Shown here in pieces: positions 5,151 to 11,317 of a stretch of DNA of 13,585 nucleotides; the first letter of the stretch is position 1, and each line of letters opens with the position of its first letter. The position numbers were made by a program, and so were the translations under genes. Location: assembly GCA_029259285.1 (NCBI GenBank), contig JAPDJB010000073.1, positions 1 to 13,585 on the forward strand, given 5' to 3'. The stretch comes from Candidatus Bathyarchaeota archaeon. GTDB lineage: Archaea > Thermoproteota > Bathyarchaeia > TCS64 > B23. The notes under the pieces are model-generated. The model had not been told where the DNA came from. It did not search any database and worked only from the letters and a program-made list of their open reading frames with translations.

Positions 5151-6349
5151 GGGTTGAGGTTGCGGTAATAGGCGGAGGGCCAGCCGGCCTCCACGCAGCA
5201 TACGAGGCGACGAGTAGGGGGGCCTCAACAGCCCTCTATGAGGAGCATCCAGGTATAGGGGAGCCACCCCACTGCGCAGGCCTAATCAGCATCCAAGGCC
5301 TGAAGAGGCTGAATGTAGAGGCTGGAGACTACATCATAAACGAGGTTAGGGGATGCAGACTCATCTCCCCAAGCGGCGTAGCCCTCGAGGCGTGGAGCTC
5401 CAAACCTAAGGCCTACGTCGTCGACAGGCCGAGATTCGATAGGCTCCTCGCTGAGAAGGCCCTGAGCGTAGGCGTCTCCATCGAGGCGTCGAGGAGGGCG
5501 ACTCGGTGGCTGTGGAATGAGAAGCAGATCATCGGCTTCGTGGGCGAGGGGTTTAGAGTTGAGGCGTTGGTCTCCATAGACGCCGAGGGGGCTGGAGCCT
5601 CCCTATCGACGCAGGCTGGATTGGAGCGTCCAGGGGGCCTCCTCGGAGGGATAAACGTAGATGTGGAGGGGGTTGAGGTTGAGGACGGCCTCGTGGAGCT
5701 CTGGTTCGACAGCCAGCTTGCTCCAGGCCTCTTCGCCTGGGTCATACCCCTCGATGAGCGTAGGGCCCGATGCGGCTTAGCCACCTCAAGAGGCGAACCC
5801 TATGAGAGGCTTCGGAGATTCCTCCAAAAACGCTTCAACGGGGAGCCGCAGCACTCAAAGCCCTGGAGGGGCATCGTCGTCACGGGAGGCCCCATATCGA
5901 GGACATACCTCGACGGCCTCATGGTCGTCGGAGACGCCGCTGGGCAGACGAAGCCCACAACGGGTGGAGGCGTCATCCTCGGAGGACTATGCGCCAGGGA
6001 GGCGGGTAGGGTGGCGGCTGAGGCCGTAAGCCACGGCGACTCCTCCTCCCGCTTCCTAAGCCGCTACGAATTGGCTTGGAAGTCTATGCTCGGCGGCGAG
6101 TATTCATCGATGTCCATGGCGAGGAGATTGATGAATAGACTGCGAGACAGAGACCTCGACGAGCTCTTCACCGCCGTGAGGGAGGCTGGACTCGAAGACC
6201 TATTGACGAGGCTCGTCGAGGAAGGCGACATGGATATGCAGAGAGCCGTCATCCATAGGGCCCTGAGAGATAAACGGCTTCTCACCCTGGCGATGAGGAT
6301 TTTAGGTCGGGTGGCCCTCTCAGAGCTGAGAGGCCTACTCAGCCTCTAA
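5147..6349 (+). CDS. geranylgeranyl reductase family FAD-dependent oxidoreductase
   Basis: This 400-residue flavoprotein of the GGR/PHBH fold probably reduces double bonds of isoprenoid chains of archaeal ether lipids, or of a quinone or polyprenol. Hallmarks are GGGPAG at 9-14 with an acidic E32/E33 for the FAD ribose, PPHCAGL (40-46) with the cysteine near the isoalloxazine seen in archaeal GGRs, and VDRPRFDRLLAEKA (92-105). Also visible are PGLFAWVIPL (193-202), the substrate-cavity motif, and GDAAGQTKPTTGGG (262-275), the second FAD motif. The length fits the family. The ATG overlaps the FKBP stop by four bases. Related enzymes act on many isoprenoids, so the exact substrate is not certain. 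The gene converges with the zinc-ribbon gene, 19 bp apart. Confidence 0.88.
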   Translation: MRVEVAVIGGGPAGLHAAYEATSRGASTALYEEHPGIGEPPHCAGLISIQGLKRLNVEAGDYIINEVRGCRLISPSGVALEAWSSKPKAYVVDRPRFDRLLAEKALSVGVSIEASRRATRWLWNEKQIIGFVGEGFRVEALVSIDAEGAGASLSTQAGLERPGGLLGGINVDVEGVEVEDGLVELWFDSQLAPGLFAWVIPLDERRARCGLATSRGEPYERLRRFLQKRFNGEPQHSKPWRGIVVTGGPISRTYLDGLMVVGDAAGQTKPTTGGGVILGGLCAREAGRVAAEAVSHGDSSSRFLSRYELAWKSMLGGEYSSMSMARRLMNRLRDRDLDELFTAVREAGLEDLLTRLVEEGDMDMQRAVIHRALRDKRLLTLAMRILGRVALSELRGLLSL

Positions 6350-6368
6350 TCATGGATAAAAGTGGAGG

Positions 6369-6695
6369 CTATGCTGACACTATCAGCTGCCAATCCGTCC
6401 CCCTTCTACATGAGGCGCATGGTGGGAAGACGTCGTCTCTGGCTATGGGGATGATCTGACTCCAACACTTTGTGCAGATGAAGAGGCCTGACATGGGGCT
6501 CTTAGTCCCAGTCTTAAATCTCCTACCAGCCTCCCCTGCGAGGGCAACCATCATCCAGGTCGTCGATCCACAGTCTACGCATGGCGGGAACCTCTCACCC
6601 TTGGAGAGGGGGATTATCTCACCGCATCCGACGCAGAGGAAGAGCCCTGACTCGGGATTTGTGTCGCCGGTCTTGAATCTGCTGAACACCGGCAT
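6369..6695 (-). CDS. tandem-duplicated zinc-ribbon protein (YjzC-like)
   Basis: This 108-residue protein is made of two copies of one unit at about 6-47 and 59-102. Each unit reads RFKTG...P.SGLF.C..C...IP......FPPC..C....W. Cysteines C21, C24, C39, C42 and C74, C77, C93, C96 form two four-cysteine zinc sites with near-identical spacing and a repeat period of about 53 residues. The motif recalls small YjzC-like zinc-ribbon proteins, usually found as one unit; the function is unknown. No DNA- or RNA-binding feature beyond the zinc ribbons is visible. The ATG is about 26 nt below a good TATA box (6721-6728), suggesting a leaderless or nearly leaderless transcript. Confidence 0.75.
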   Translation of the reverse strand: MPVFSRFKTGDTNPESGLFLCVGCGEIIPLSKGERFPPCVDCGSTTWMMVALAGEAGRRFKTGTKSPMSGLFICTKCWSQIIPIARDDVFPPCASCRRGTDWQLIVSA

Positions 6696-6720
6696 ATCAT
6701 TTAGAGTTTCCTAATACTTC

Positions 6721-6728
6721 TATATAAG
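6721..6728 (-). promoter_or_regulatory. TATA box for the duplicated zinc-ribbon gene
   Basis: The minus strand reads CTTATATA, with its near end 26 nt from the ATG at 6695. This is the spacing of leaderless archaeal genes. Confidence 0.55.
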
Positions 6729-6748
6729 TATCCGCTGGGATATAACCT

Positions 6749-6764
6749 CCATATTTAAATATGG
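6749..6764 (+). promoter_or_regulatory. 16-bp palindromic TATA element for the Zn-ribbon RNA-binding protein
   Basis: CCATATTTAAATATGG is a perfect 16-bp palindrome containing TTTAAATA. Its centre is about 24 nt before the GTG at 6780, the position of a TATA box for a leaderless transcript. The full symmetry could also let it act as a dimeric operator. Confidence 0.55.
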
Positions 6765-6779
6765 GGTTTGCCGCCCATA

Positions 6780-6950
6780 GTGGCTGATATGCCCTACTGT
6801 ATCTCCTGTGGTAAGCGCATCTCACCCGATGAGAGGTCTGTGAAGTTTCCCTGCCCCAACTGCGGTGAGGTGACTATCTGGCGCTGTGAGAAGTGCCGCC
6901 TCTTCGGCAGGGAGTATCACTGCCCTAAATGCGGCTTCACTGGCCCCTAA
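6780..6950 (+). CDS. archaeal Zn-ribbon RNA-binding protein with a translation role (COG2888-like)
   Basis: This protein of about 56 residues has eight cysteines in four CxxC knuckles: C7/C10, C25/C28, C36/C39 and C48/C51. Conserved text includes CISCGK, VKFPCPNCGE, IWRCEKCR and YHCPKCGFTGP, a close match to the small archaeal family annotated as a predicted Zn-ribbon RNA-binding protein with a function in translation. Possible starts in frame are TTG 6768, GTG 6780 and ATG 6789. I chose GTG 6780 because relatives begin a few residues before the first cysteine and because it fits a leaderless start about 24 nt from the palindromic TATA. The stop runs 14 bp into the end of the convergent propeller gene. 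Confidence 0.85.
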   Translation: MADMPYCISCGKRISPDERSVKFPCPNCGEVTIWRCEKCRLFGREYHCPKCGFTGP

Positions 6951-8241
6951 ATCTCCTTCCGCATCCAATTACCAGTGGGATCGATGAGGCTGCTGTTAGG
7001 GTGGCTGAGACGTAGGTGAGGTTTCTCCCTGGATGATGTCTCTCTGGGGAGAGTTTTAGGAGGATTGCATCCCAGTATTTCGAGTTTTTGGGCGTTGTGT
7101 AGCCGACGAGGATATAGCCCCCATCCCTCGTCCCCTCTATGCACCACCCCCTATCCCTTCCAGCTCCCCCATAGGTCTGATTCCATAGGGGGTCTCCATC
7201 CCCATCGGTCTCTACAACCCATATATCCCAGTCCCCCTCCCCATAGGATGTTGTTCCGCCGATTATGATGTATCCCCCAGCCTTGGTCTCCCTCACCAGC
7301 CATCCTATGTCACTTCCAGCCCCTCCATAGGTTCTATTCCATAGTATGCCCCCATCCCCATCGAGTTTTACGAGCCAGAAGTCGTATCCTCCAGCTCCAT
7401 GGGAGCCGGTCGCCCCAGCGGCTATGTAGCCATCCTCCGTCTCCTCTATGGAGAAGAGCCAGTCGTCTCCGTCTCCGCCATATATCACATCCCACTCCAC
7501 TTCGCCGAGTTCATCGGTCTTTATGATCCAGGCGTCGGCGAGTCTATCGATGGAGATCGTCGTGTATCCAGCCACTATGAAGCCTCCATCCCCCGTCTCG
7601 GAGACATGCCAGGCTCCATCCTCGTAGGGTCCGCCGTAGGTCTTACACCATAGAACCCTGCCGAGGGGGTCAACCCTCAATAGGAGGGCGTCCCAGTATC
7701 CGCCGCCTATGATCCTCGTCTTCCTCGTGCATCCGGCGACGATGTAGCCTCCATCCCTAAGCTCCCTGACGCAGTATCCTATATCCCAGTCGGGCCATCC
7801 ATAGACGAGGCTCCACTCCTCATCTCCCCTCGAGTTGAGCTTGATGAGCCAGATGTCGTAGTGGCCTGAACCCCAGGATGAGGTCTCGCCGGCGAGGATG
7901 TATCCTCCATCCCTCGTCTCCTCCAGAGACCAGCCTACATCCCACTTAACGCCGCCATAAGTCCTATTCCACTCGACATCTCCCCTCTCATCGGTCTTTA
8001 TCAGCCAGGCGTCATACTCCCCCTCGCCATAGCTTGAGGTTGTGCCGATGATTATGTATCCTCCATCCCTCGTCTGCCTGACAGCCCAGCCCACATCACC
8101 CCTCACCCCTCCATAGGTCTTAATCCACTCAACCCTCGGGGGCGACCTCGAAGCGTTGAGAGGAGTGAGGGAGAAGGCTAATAGGCTGAGGGAGATCAGG
8201 AGGGGTAGGAGGGGGAGGACTCCCAGAATCTTAGCCGACAA
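6937..8241 (-). CDS. secreted or surface seven-repeat beta-propeller protein
   Basis: This 434-residue protein has an N-terminal hydrophobic segment (about 5-28, LPLLPLLISLSLLAF) that looks like a signal peptide. Seven repeats of about 50 residues follow. Each has the pattern W..TYGG...D.GW...ET.DGGYI..G.T...G.GYD.WL.K.D..G, which should fold as a seven-bladed propeller outside the cell. A weakly hydrophobic C-terminal stretch (SATLTAASSIPLVIG) followed by basic residues may be a membrane anchor. Proteins with this repeat are common in archaea and some bacteria and have no assigned activity; binding or structural roles are likely. The start appears to be TTG at 8239-8241 because the frame is closed upstream. 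Its 3' end overlaps the convergent Zn-ribbon gene by 14 bp. Confidence 0.8.
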   Translation of the reverse strand: MSAKILGVLPLLPLLISLSLLAFSLTPLNASRSPPRVEWIKTYGGVRGDVGWAVRQTRDGGYIIIGTTSSYGEGEYDAWLIKTDERGDVEWNRTYGGVKWDVGWSLEETRDGGYILAGETSSWGSGHYDIWLIKLNSRGDEEWSLVYGWPDWDIGYCVRELRDGGYIVAGCTRKTRIIGGGYWDALLLRVDPLGRVLWCKTYGGPYEDGAWHVSETGDGGFIVAGYTTISIDRLADAWIIKTDELGEVEWDVIYGGDGDDWLFSIEETEDGYIAAGATGSHGAGGYDFWLVKLDGDGGILWNRTYGGAGSDIGWLVRETKAGGYIIIGGTTSYGEGDWDIWVVETDGDGDPLWNQTYGGAGRDRGWCIEGTRDGGYILVGYTTPKNSKYWDAILLKLSPERHHPGRNLTYVSATLTAASSIPLVIGCGRRFRGQ

Positions 8242-8281
8242 CCTCGATCATGGGAGGTCTCCGCCGGATATTAGTCATCCG

Positions 8282-8653
8282 CTATCTGAAGAGCCTGAGA
8301 TGACCCGTCACCCTATCCATCCTCTCCGAAAGGTCGGGTCCAAGGCCCAGGGCCGTTATGGTTCCAGGGGGCACCTCTGTGAGGCCTCGATCCCTGATGA
8401 TTACGTTGACTATGCCCAGCTCCTCAGCCCTCTCAGCCAGCTCCATAAGCTCCTCGAGGGATTCGACTCTCAGCACCACCTTCTTAGCCCCCTCATCCCT
8501 CCATCTACGCCAGATTCTGGGCTTCCTCCTCTTCGCCTCCTCGGAGGCCTCGACGGCTGCGTGGCAGGCCTGGCTTATGAGTTTGCCTACGCTCATCCCC
8601 AGGTCGGCTCTGAGGACTATGCACTGTTTATACCTGAAGGGGGTCTCACTCAT
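8282..8653 (-). CDS. pth2: peptidyl-tRNA hydrolase, archaeal/eukaryotic type 2
   Basis: This 123-residue enzyme cleaves the ester bond of peptidyl-tRNA released from stalled ribosomes, recycling tRNA. The Pth2 signature is clear: YKQCIVLRADLGMSVGK leads into KLISQACHAA with K24, Q28 and H31. Later come RDRGLTEVPPGTITALGLGP and the closing helix region with DRVTGHLRLF. The length is typical of archaeal Pth2. The ATG overlaps the aspS stop by one base (TGATG), so it is translated from the aspS transcript. An insertion of arginine and tryptophan residues (RRKPRIWRRWRDEG) falls at the usual variable loop. Confidence 0.95.
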   Translation of the reverse strand: MSETPFRYKQCIVLRADLGMSVGKLISQACHAAVEASEEAKRRKPRIWRRWRDEGAKKVVLRVESLEELMELAERAEELGIVNVIIRDRGLTEVPPGTITALGLGPDLSERMDRVTGHLRLFR

Positions 8654-9942
8654 CAGGGGATCAGCCTCTCCCTATCTCTGGGGAACATACAGCACTCCCT
8701 TATGTTGCTGGCGCCGGTTACAGCCATCGTCAACCTCTCGAGGCCTATGCTCCAACCCGCATGGGGCGGCGCCCCATACTCGAAGCACTCGATGTAATGC
8801 TTGAAGTTCTCTGGGTTCAAACCCTTCTCCCTCAGCCTCCTCCTCAGGAGGTCTGGGAGATGTATCCGCTGGGTTCCACTGCTGATCTCCAGGCCTCTAT
8901 ATATGAGGTCGAAGGCGTGAACCAGCCTTGGGTCATCCTCCCTGGGCATGGCGTAGAAGGGTTTTAGGGTCTCTGGCCAATCCTTTATGAAGAAGGCCTC
9001 CTCCCCGAGGAGTTTCCACAGCTTCCTCTCCTGGGTTCTCGTGAAGTCCTCGCCCCACTCGATCTCGTCTCCGACGTCTCTGAGCATCTCTATCGCCTCA
9101 TCGTAGGTCAATCTCCTCAATGGGAGCCTCGGCACCTCCAGCTCTCGGCCTAGAATCTCCAGCTCCTCCCGTCGCTCTCTGCGGACGGCCTCCAGCATAT
9201 ATGCCAGGCACTCCTCCAGCACCCGCATAACATCCTCATCATCAGCATAGGCCTGCTCAATGTCCATCTGCCTAACCTCGTTTAGATGCGTAGGCGTGTC
9301 GAACTTCTCAGCCCTCCAGACGGGGACCACCATGAAGACCTTCTCGAAGCTGACGGCGCACATCTGCTTATAGAGCTGTGGACTCTGAGCCAGATAGGCT
9401 GTCCTGTCGAAGTATGGGAGCCTGAATAGCTCGGCTCCACCCTCGGAGGCTGAGGCTATGATACAGGGGGGCTGAATCTCAAGGTATCCACGATCGCTGA
9501 GGAATCTCCTGAAGGCCTGTAGAAGTGTATGCTGAATCCTGAAGATGGCCCTGCTCCTAGGGGTTCTGAAGTCTAGGAATCTGTAGTCGAGGCGTGTATC
9601 CAGCTCGGCCTTCACCATCCCCGAGACGTCGATGGGTATGGGCTGCTTAGCCCTATTGATGAGCGTCACAGATTCTGGTATGAACTCGACGCCTGCGTGG
9701 GCGATTCTGCTTTCGATGGCTCTCCCCCTGAAGGCGACGACGTCCTCCCTACCTAGGTGGAGCCTCTCAACCTCTTCGGCGATGGGGTTGTCCGGCTTCA
9801 CCGTCACCTGTATCTCCCCCGAGGCGTCTCGGAGTAGGATGAACTTCAGCTTTCCCAGGTCTCTCGTCCTGCTGACCCATCCGGCTATGGTTAGGGTCTC
9901 ACCCAGCCTCCTCTTAGCCTCCTCTATGCTAATCCTCTCCAA
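8653..9942 (-). CDS. aspS: aspartyl-tRNA synthetase, archaeal type
   Basis: This 429-residue class IIb synthetase has an N-terminal OB-fold anticodon-binding domain (about 15-105) and a catalytic domain with motif 1 around the FLSDRGYLEIQPP region. Motif 2 follows (VWRAEKFDTPTHLNEVRQMDIE), and motif 3 is GWSIGLERL near the C-terminus. It attaches aspartate to tRNA-Asp and, in a relaxed form, to tRNA-Asn. At the two archaeal positions linked to tRNA discrimination it has S24 and H82, matching neither the Trp/Lys nor the His/Pro pair. The start is TTG, supported by GAGGGGG (9948-9954) five bases upstream. It lies between a NusA-like KH gene and pth2 in one apparent operon. Confidence 0.95.
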   Translation of the reverse strand: MERISIEEAKRRLGETLTIAGWVSRTRDLGKLKFILLRDASGEIQVTVKPDNPIAEEVERLHLGREDVVAFRGRAIESRIAHAGVEFIPESVTLINRAKQPIPIDVSGMVKAELDTRLDYRFLDFRTPRSRAIFRIQHTLLQAFRRFLSDRGYLEIQPPCIIASASEGGAELFRLPYFDRTAYLAQSPQLYKQMCAVSFEKVFMVVPVWRAEKFDTPTHLNEVRQMDIEQAYADDEDVMRVLEECLAYMLEAVRRERREELEILGRELEVPRLPLRRLTYDEAIEMLRDVGDEIEWGEDFTRTQERKLWKLLGEEAFFIKDWPETLKPFYAMPREDDPRLVHAFDLIYRGLEISSGTQRIHLPDLLRRRLREKGLNPENFKHYIECFEYGAPPHAGWSIGLERLTMAVTGASNIRECCMFPRDRERLIP

Positions 9943-9996
9943 TCTAACCCCCTCAGGGCCGAGTCTATTGACGTGGAGGAGCTTAAAGCTTTGATG

Positions 9997-10497
9997 CTAT
10001 GTATGCTCCACCCTCAGGCTTATGCCCCTAACCCTCCTGGCTATCTCGGTCAGCGCCCTTATACGCTTCTCATTCAGCCTCCTACCTGCGAGGACGATCC
10101 TCGTCTCACTGGAGCCATCGGGGAGCCAGATGACGTTTATGGTGAGTATCCGGTAGCCTGAGAAGAGATCCTCCAGAAATCGGCGTTCGCTTCCCCCGCT
10201 CTCTATGACGATGACCCTCCTCCTGAAGGCGTCTCGAACCTCCCTTATGAGCCGCCCCCCATAGCCCATGAACTTCCCCCTATCGCCCCTCCCGACGACG
10301 AGGGCGAGAATACCATCCGCCTCGACGACGTCGACGAGCTTCGCATCCTGTATCATGGGGTATTTATCCTCGATTTCGAGGAGGAATCTGGCCACCTTCA
10401 TATAAAGCTCTGAGACCTCGCCTGACCTCAACTTCTCCTTACATCGCGAGCAGAGGACTCCGCTTCTGAGGCAAAATTCACACAGCCTCGTCTCCAC
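9997..10497 (-). CDS. NusA-like archaeal KH-domain RNA-binding protein
   Basis: This 166-residue protein begins with two CxxC pairs (C6/C9 and C16/C19; LCEFCLRSGVLCSRC), probably one zinc site. After a helical stretch comes a KH domain (about 52-105) with the RNA-binding loop around GKFMGYGGR (74-82). A second KH-like half without a clear GxxG loop covers about 112-166 (INVIWLPDG...RIVL). It matches the archaeal family usually annotated as transcription elongation/termination factor NusA-like; the real role is little studied. The start is GTG, with GGAGG (10507-10511) nine bases upstream. It sits between alba and aspS on the minus strand, fitting an RNA-handling function. Confidence 0.8.
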   Translation of the reverse strand: METRLCEFCLRSGVLCSRCKEKLRSGEVSELYMKVARFLLEIEDKYPMIQDAKLVDVVEADGILALVVGRGDRGKFMGYGGRLIREVRDAFRRRVIVIESGGSERRFLEDLFSGYRILTINVIWLPDGSSETRIVLAGRRLNEKRIRALTEIARRVRGISLRVEHT

Positions 10498-10554
10498 TCA
10501 CTCTTTCCTCCGCGCCGGAGGGCGTGTAGGGGCCGGCTTCTAAGGCTTCGCCGT

Positions 10555-10827
10555 CTACCGTGTGATCTTGATCTCGATGGTGCTTATGTTCGTCGGCGTG
10601 TTGGTGTCCTCTGAGACCATCTCCTCGGTTCCGATCTTGATGTCCTCCACCTTTATGTCCGGCATGAATCTGTTCCTCATAACCTCTACGACGTCGACGG
10701 CCCTGCTGATGGCTCGGCCTCTCGCCTTTATCAGCACCTCACTCGCCCCGCTCTTGAAGAGGGTCATACAGGCGAGGACGTAGTTCAGGATGGGCTTCCT
10801 CCCGACGTAAACCGTGTTCACTGACAC
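10555..10827 (-). CDS. albA: Alba, DNA/RNA-binding chromatin protein
   Basis: This 90-residue protein coats DNA and also binds RNA as a dimer in many archaea. The N-terminal VYVGRKPILNYVLACM (6-21) is the Alba hallmark. R10-K11 stands where Sulfolobus Alba has the Lys-Lys pair that is acetylated. The core KSGASEVLIKARGRAISRAVDVVEVMRNRF follows, and the hairpin tip around 66-82 (GTEEMVSEDTNTPTNIS) is longer and more acidic than the arginine-rich loops of many homologues. The C-terminal strand STIEIKI is intact. The start is GTG, supported by GGGGGAG (10834-10840) six bases before it. It is the first gene of the minus-strand unit that continues with the NusA-like gene, aspS and pth2. Confidence 0.92.
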   Translation of the reverse strand: MSVNTVYVGRKPILNYVLACMTLFKSGASEVLIKARGRAISRAVDVVEVMRNRFMPDIKVEDIKIGTEEMVSEDTNTPTNISTIEIKITR

Positions 10828-10876
10828 CTTCGACTCCCCCTTCCTCCGTGGTGTTCTATTATCATATCGACGTCGA

Positions 10877-10884
10877 GTTAAAAG
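10877..10884 (-). promoter_or_regulatory. candidate TATA box for the alba unit
   Basis: The minus strand reads CTTTTAAC about 50 nt before the GTG start of alba. This would give a leader of about 25 nt carrying the Shine-Dalgarno sequence at 10834-10840. Confidence 0.4.
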
Positions 10885-10919
10885 GTTATCGTTGTTTGTA
10901 GACCCCCAGCGGGGAAAGG

Positions 10920-10927
10920 ATAAAATA
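10920..10927 (+). promoter_or_regulatory. candidate TATA box for the L40e gene
   Basis: ATAAAATA is preceded by GGAAAGG, a BRE-like element. It lies about 40 nt before the ATG at 10964, or about 31 nt before an in-frame GTG at 10955. Confidence 0.45.
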
Positions 10928-10963
10928 TCATGAGGCCCCTATGCTCTCGGTCTGGTGTCCCCG

Positions 10964-11125
10964 ATGTCACTTAGAGACCCCTTCAAGCTGGAGCTGGCGA
11001 GGAAGCGTAGATTGGAGAAGATGATCTGTAGGAAGTGTGGAGCCACGAATCCGCCTAGGGCGACGAAGTGTAGGAAGTGTAGGAGCAAAAACCTAAGACC
11101 GAAGAGGATCAGAGGTCGACGATGA
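10964..11125 (+). CDS. rpl40e: ribosomal protein L40e (eL40)
   Basis: This short gene encodes 53 residues beginning MSLRDPFKLELARKRRLEKM. The zinc motif ICRKCGATNPPRATKCRKC (C22, C25, C36, C39) follows, then the basic tail SKNLRPKRIRGRR. Order and spacing match archaeal L40e, a tiny zinc-finger protein of the large ribosomal subunit that in eukaryotes is made as a fusion to ubiquitin. There is no fusion here. I chose the ATG at 10964; a GTG three codons earlier (10955) is possible. It is divergent from the alba-aspS unit and followed by tRNA-Val, making this a translation neighbourhood. Confidence 0.93.
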   Translation: MSLRDPFKLELARKRRLEKMICRKCGATNPPRATKCRKCRSKNLRPKRIRGRR

Positions 11126-11161
11126 GAATCCCTAAGCCTCTAAGACATTGAGGTTGGAAAG

Positions 11162-11169
11162 TATTTTAT
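11162..11169 (+). promoter_or_regulatory. TATA box for tRNA-Val
   Basis: TATTTTAT, preceded by GGAAAG, is centred about 30 nt upstream of the tRNA 5' end at 11195. This fits its own promoter after the L40e stop. Confidence 0.5.
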
Positions 11170-11194
11170 CGACGGAGGAGATTATTCCCTCTGC

Positions 11195-11268
11195 GGGCCG
11201 GTCGTTCAGCCTGGCAGGACGCCGCCCTCACACGGCGGAGATCGCAGGTTCAAATCCTGCCCGGCCCA
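11195..11268 (+). tRNA. tRNA-Val (anticodon CAC)
   Basis: This is a 74-nt cloverleaf with acceptor GGGCCGG/CCGGCCC, discriminator A at 11268 and D stem GTTC/GGAC. The anticodon stem CCGCC/GGCGG holds the loop CTCACAC (anticodon CAC at 11229-11231). The T arm is GCAGG-TTCAAAT-CCTGC. The next three bases (11269-11271) are CCA, so the 3' end may be encoded here, unlike the other three tRNAs of the window. Confidence 0.95.
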
Positions 11269-11317
11269 CCATAGGCATCCTCGATCATCGAAGCTCCTCG
11301 CAGCCATATATGGATCT

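Noticed and set aside
8156..8797. Plus-strand frame of 213 codons
   Set aside because: It crosses three well-supported minus-strand genes (propeller, pth2, aspS). It arises from the codon bias of the opposite strand.
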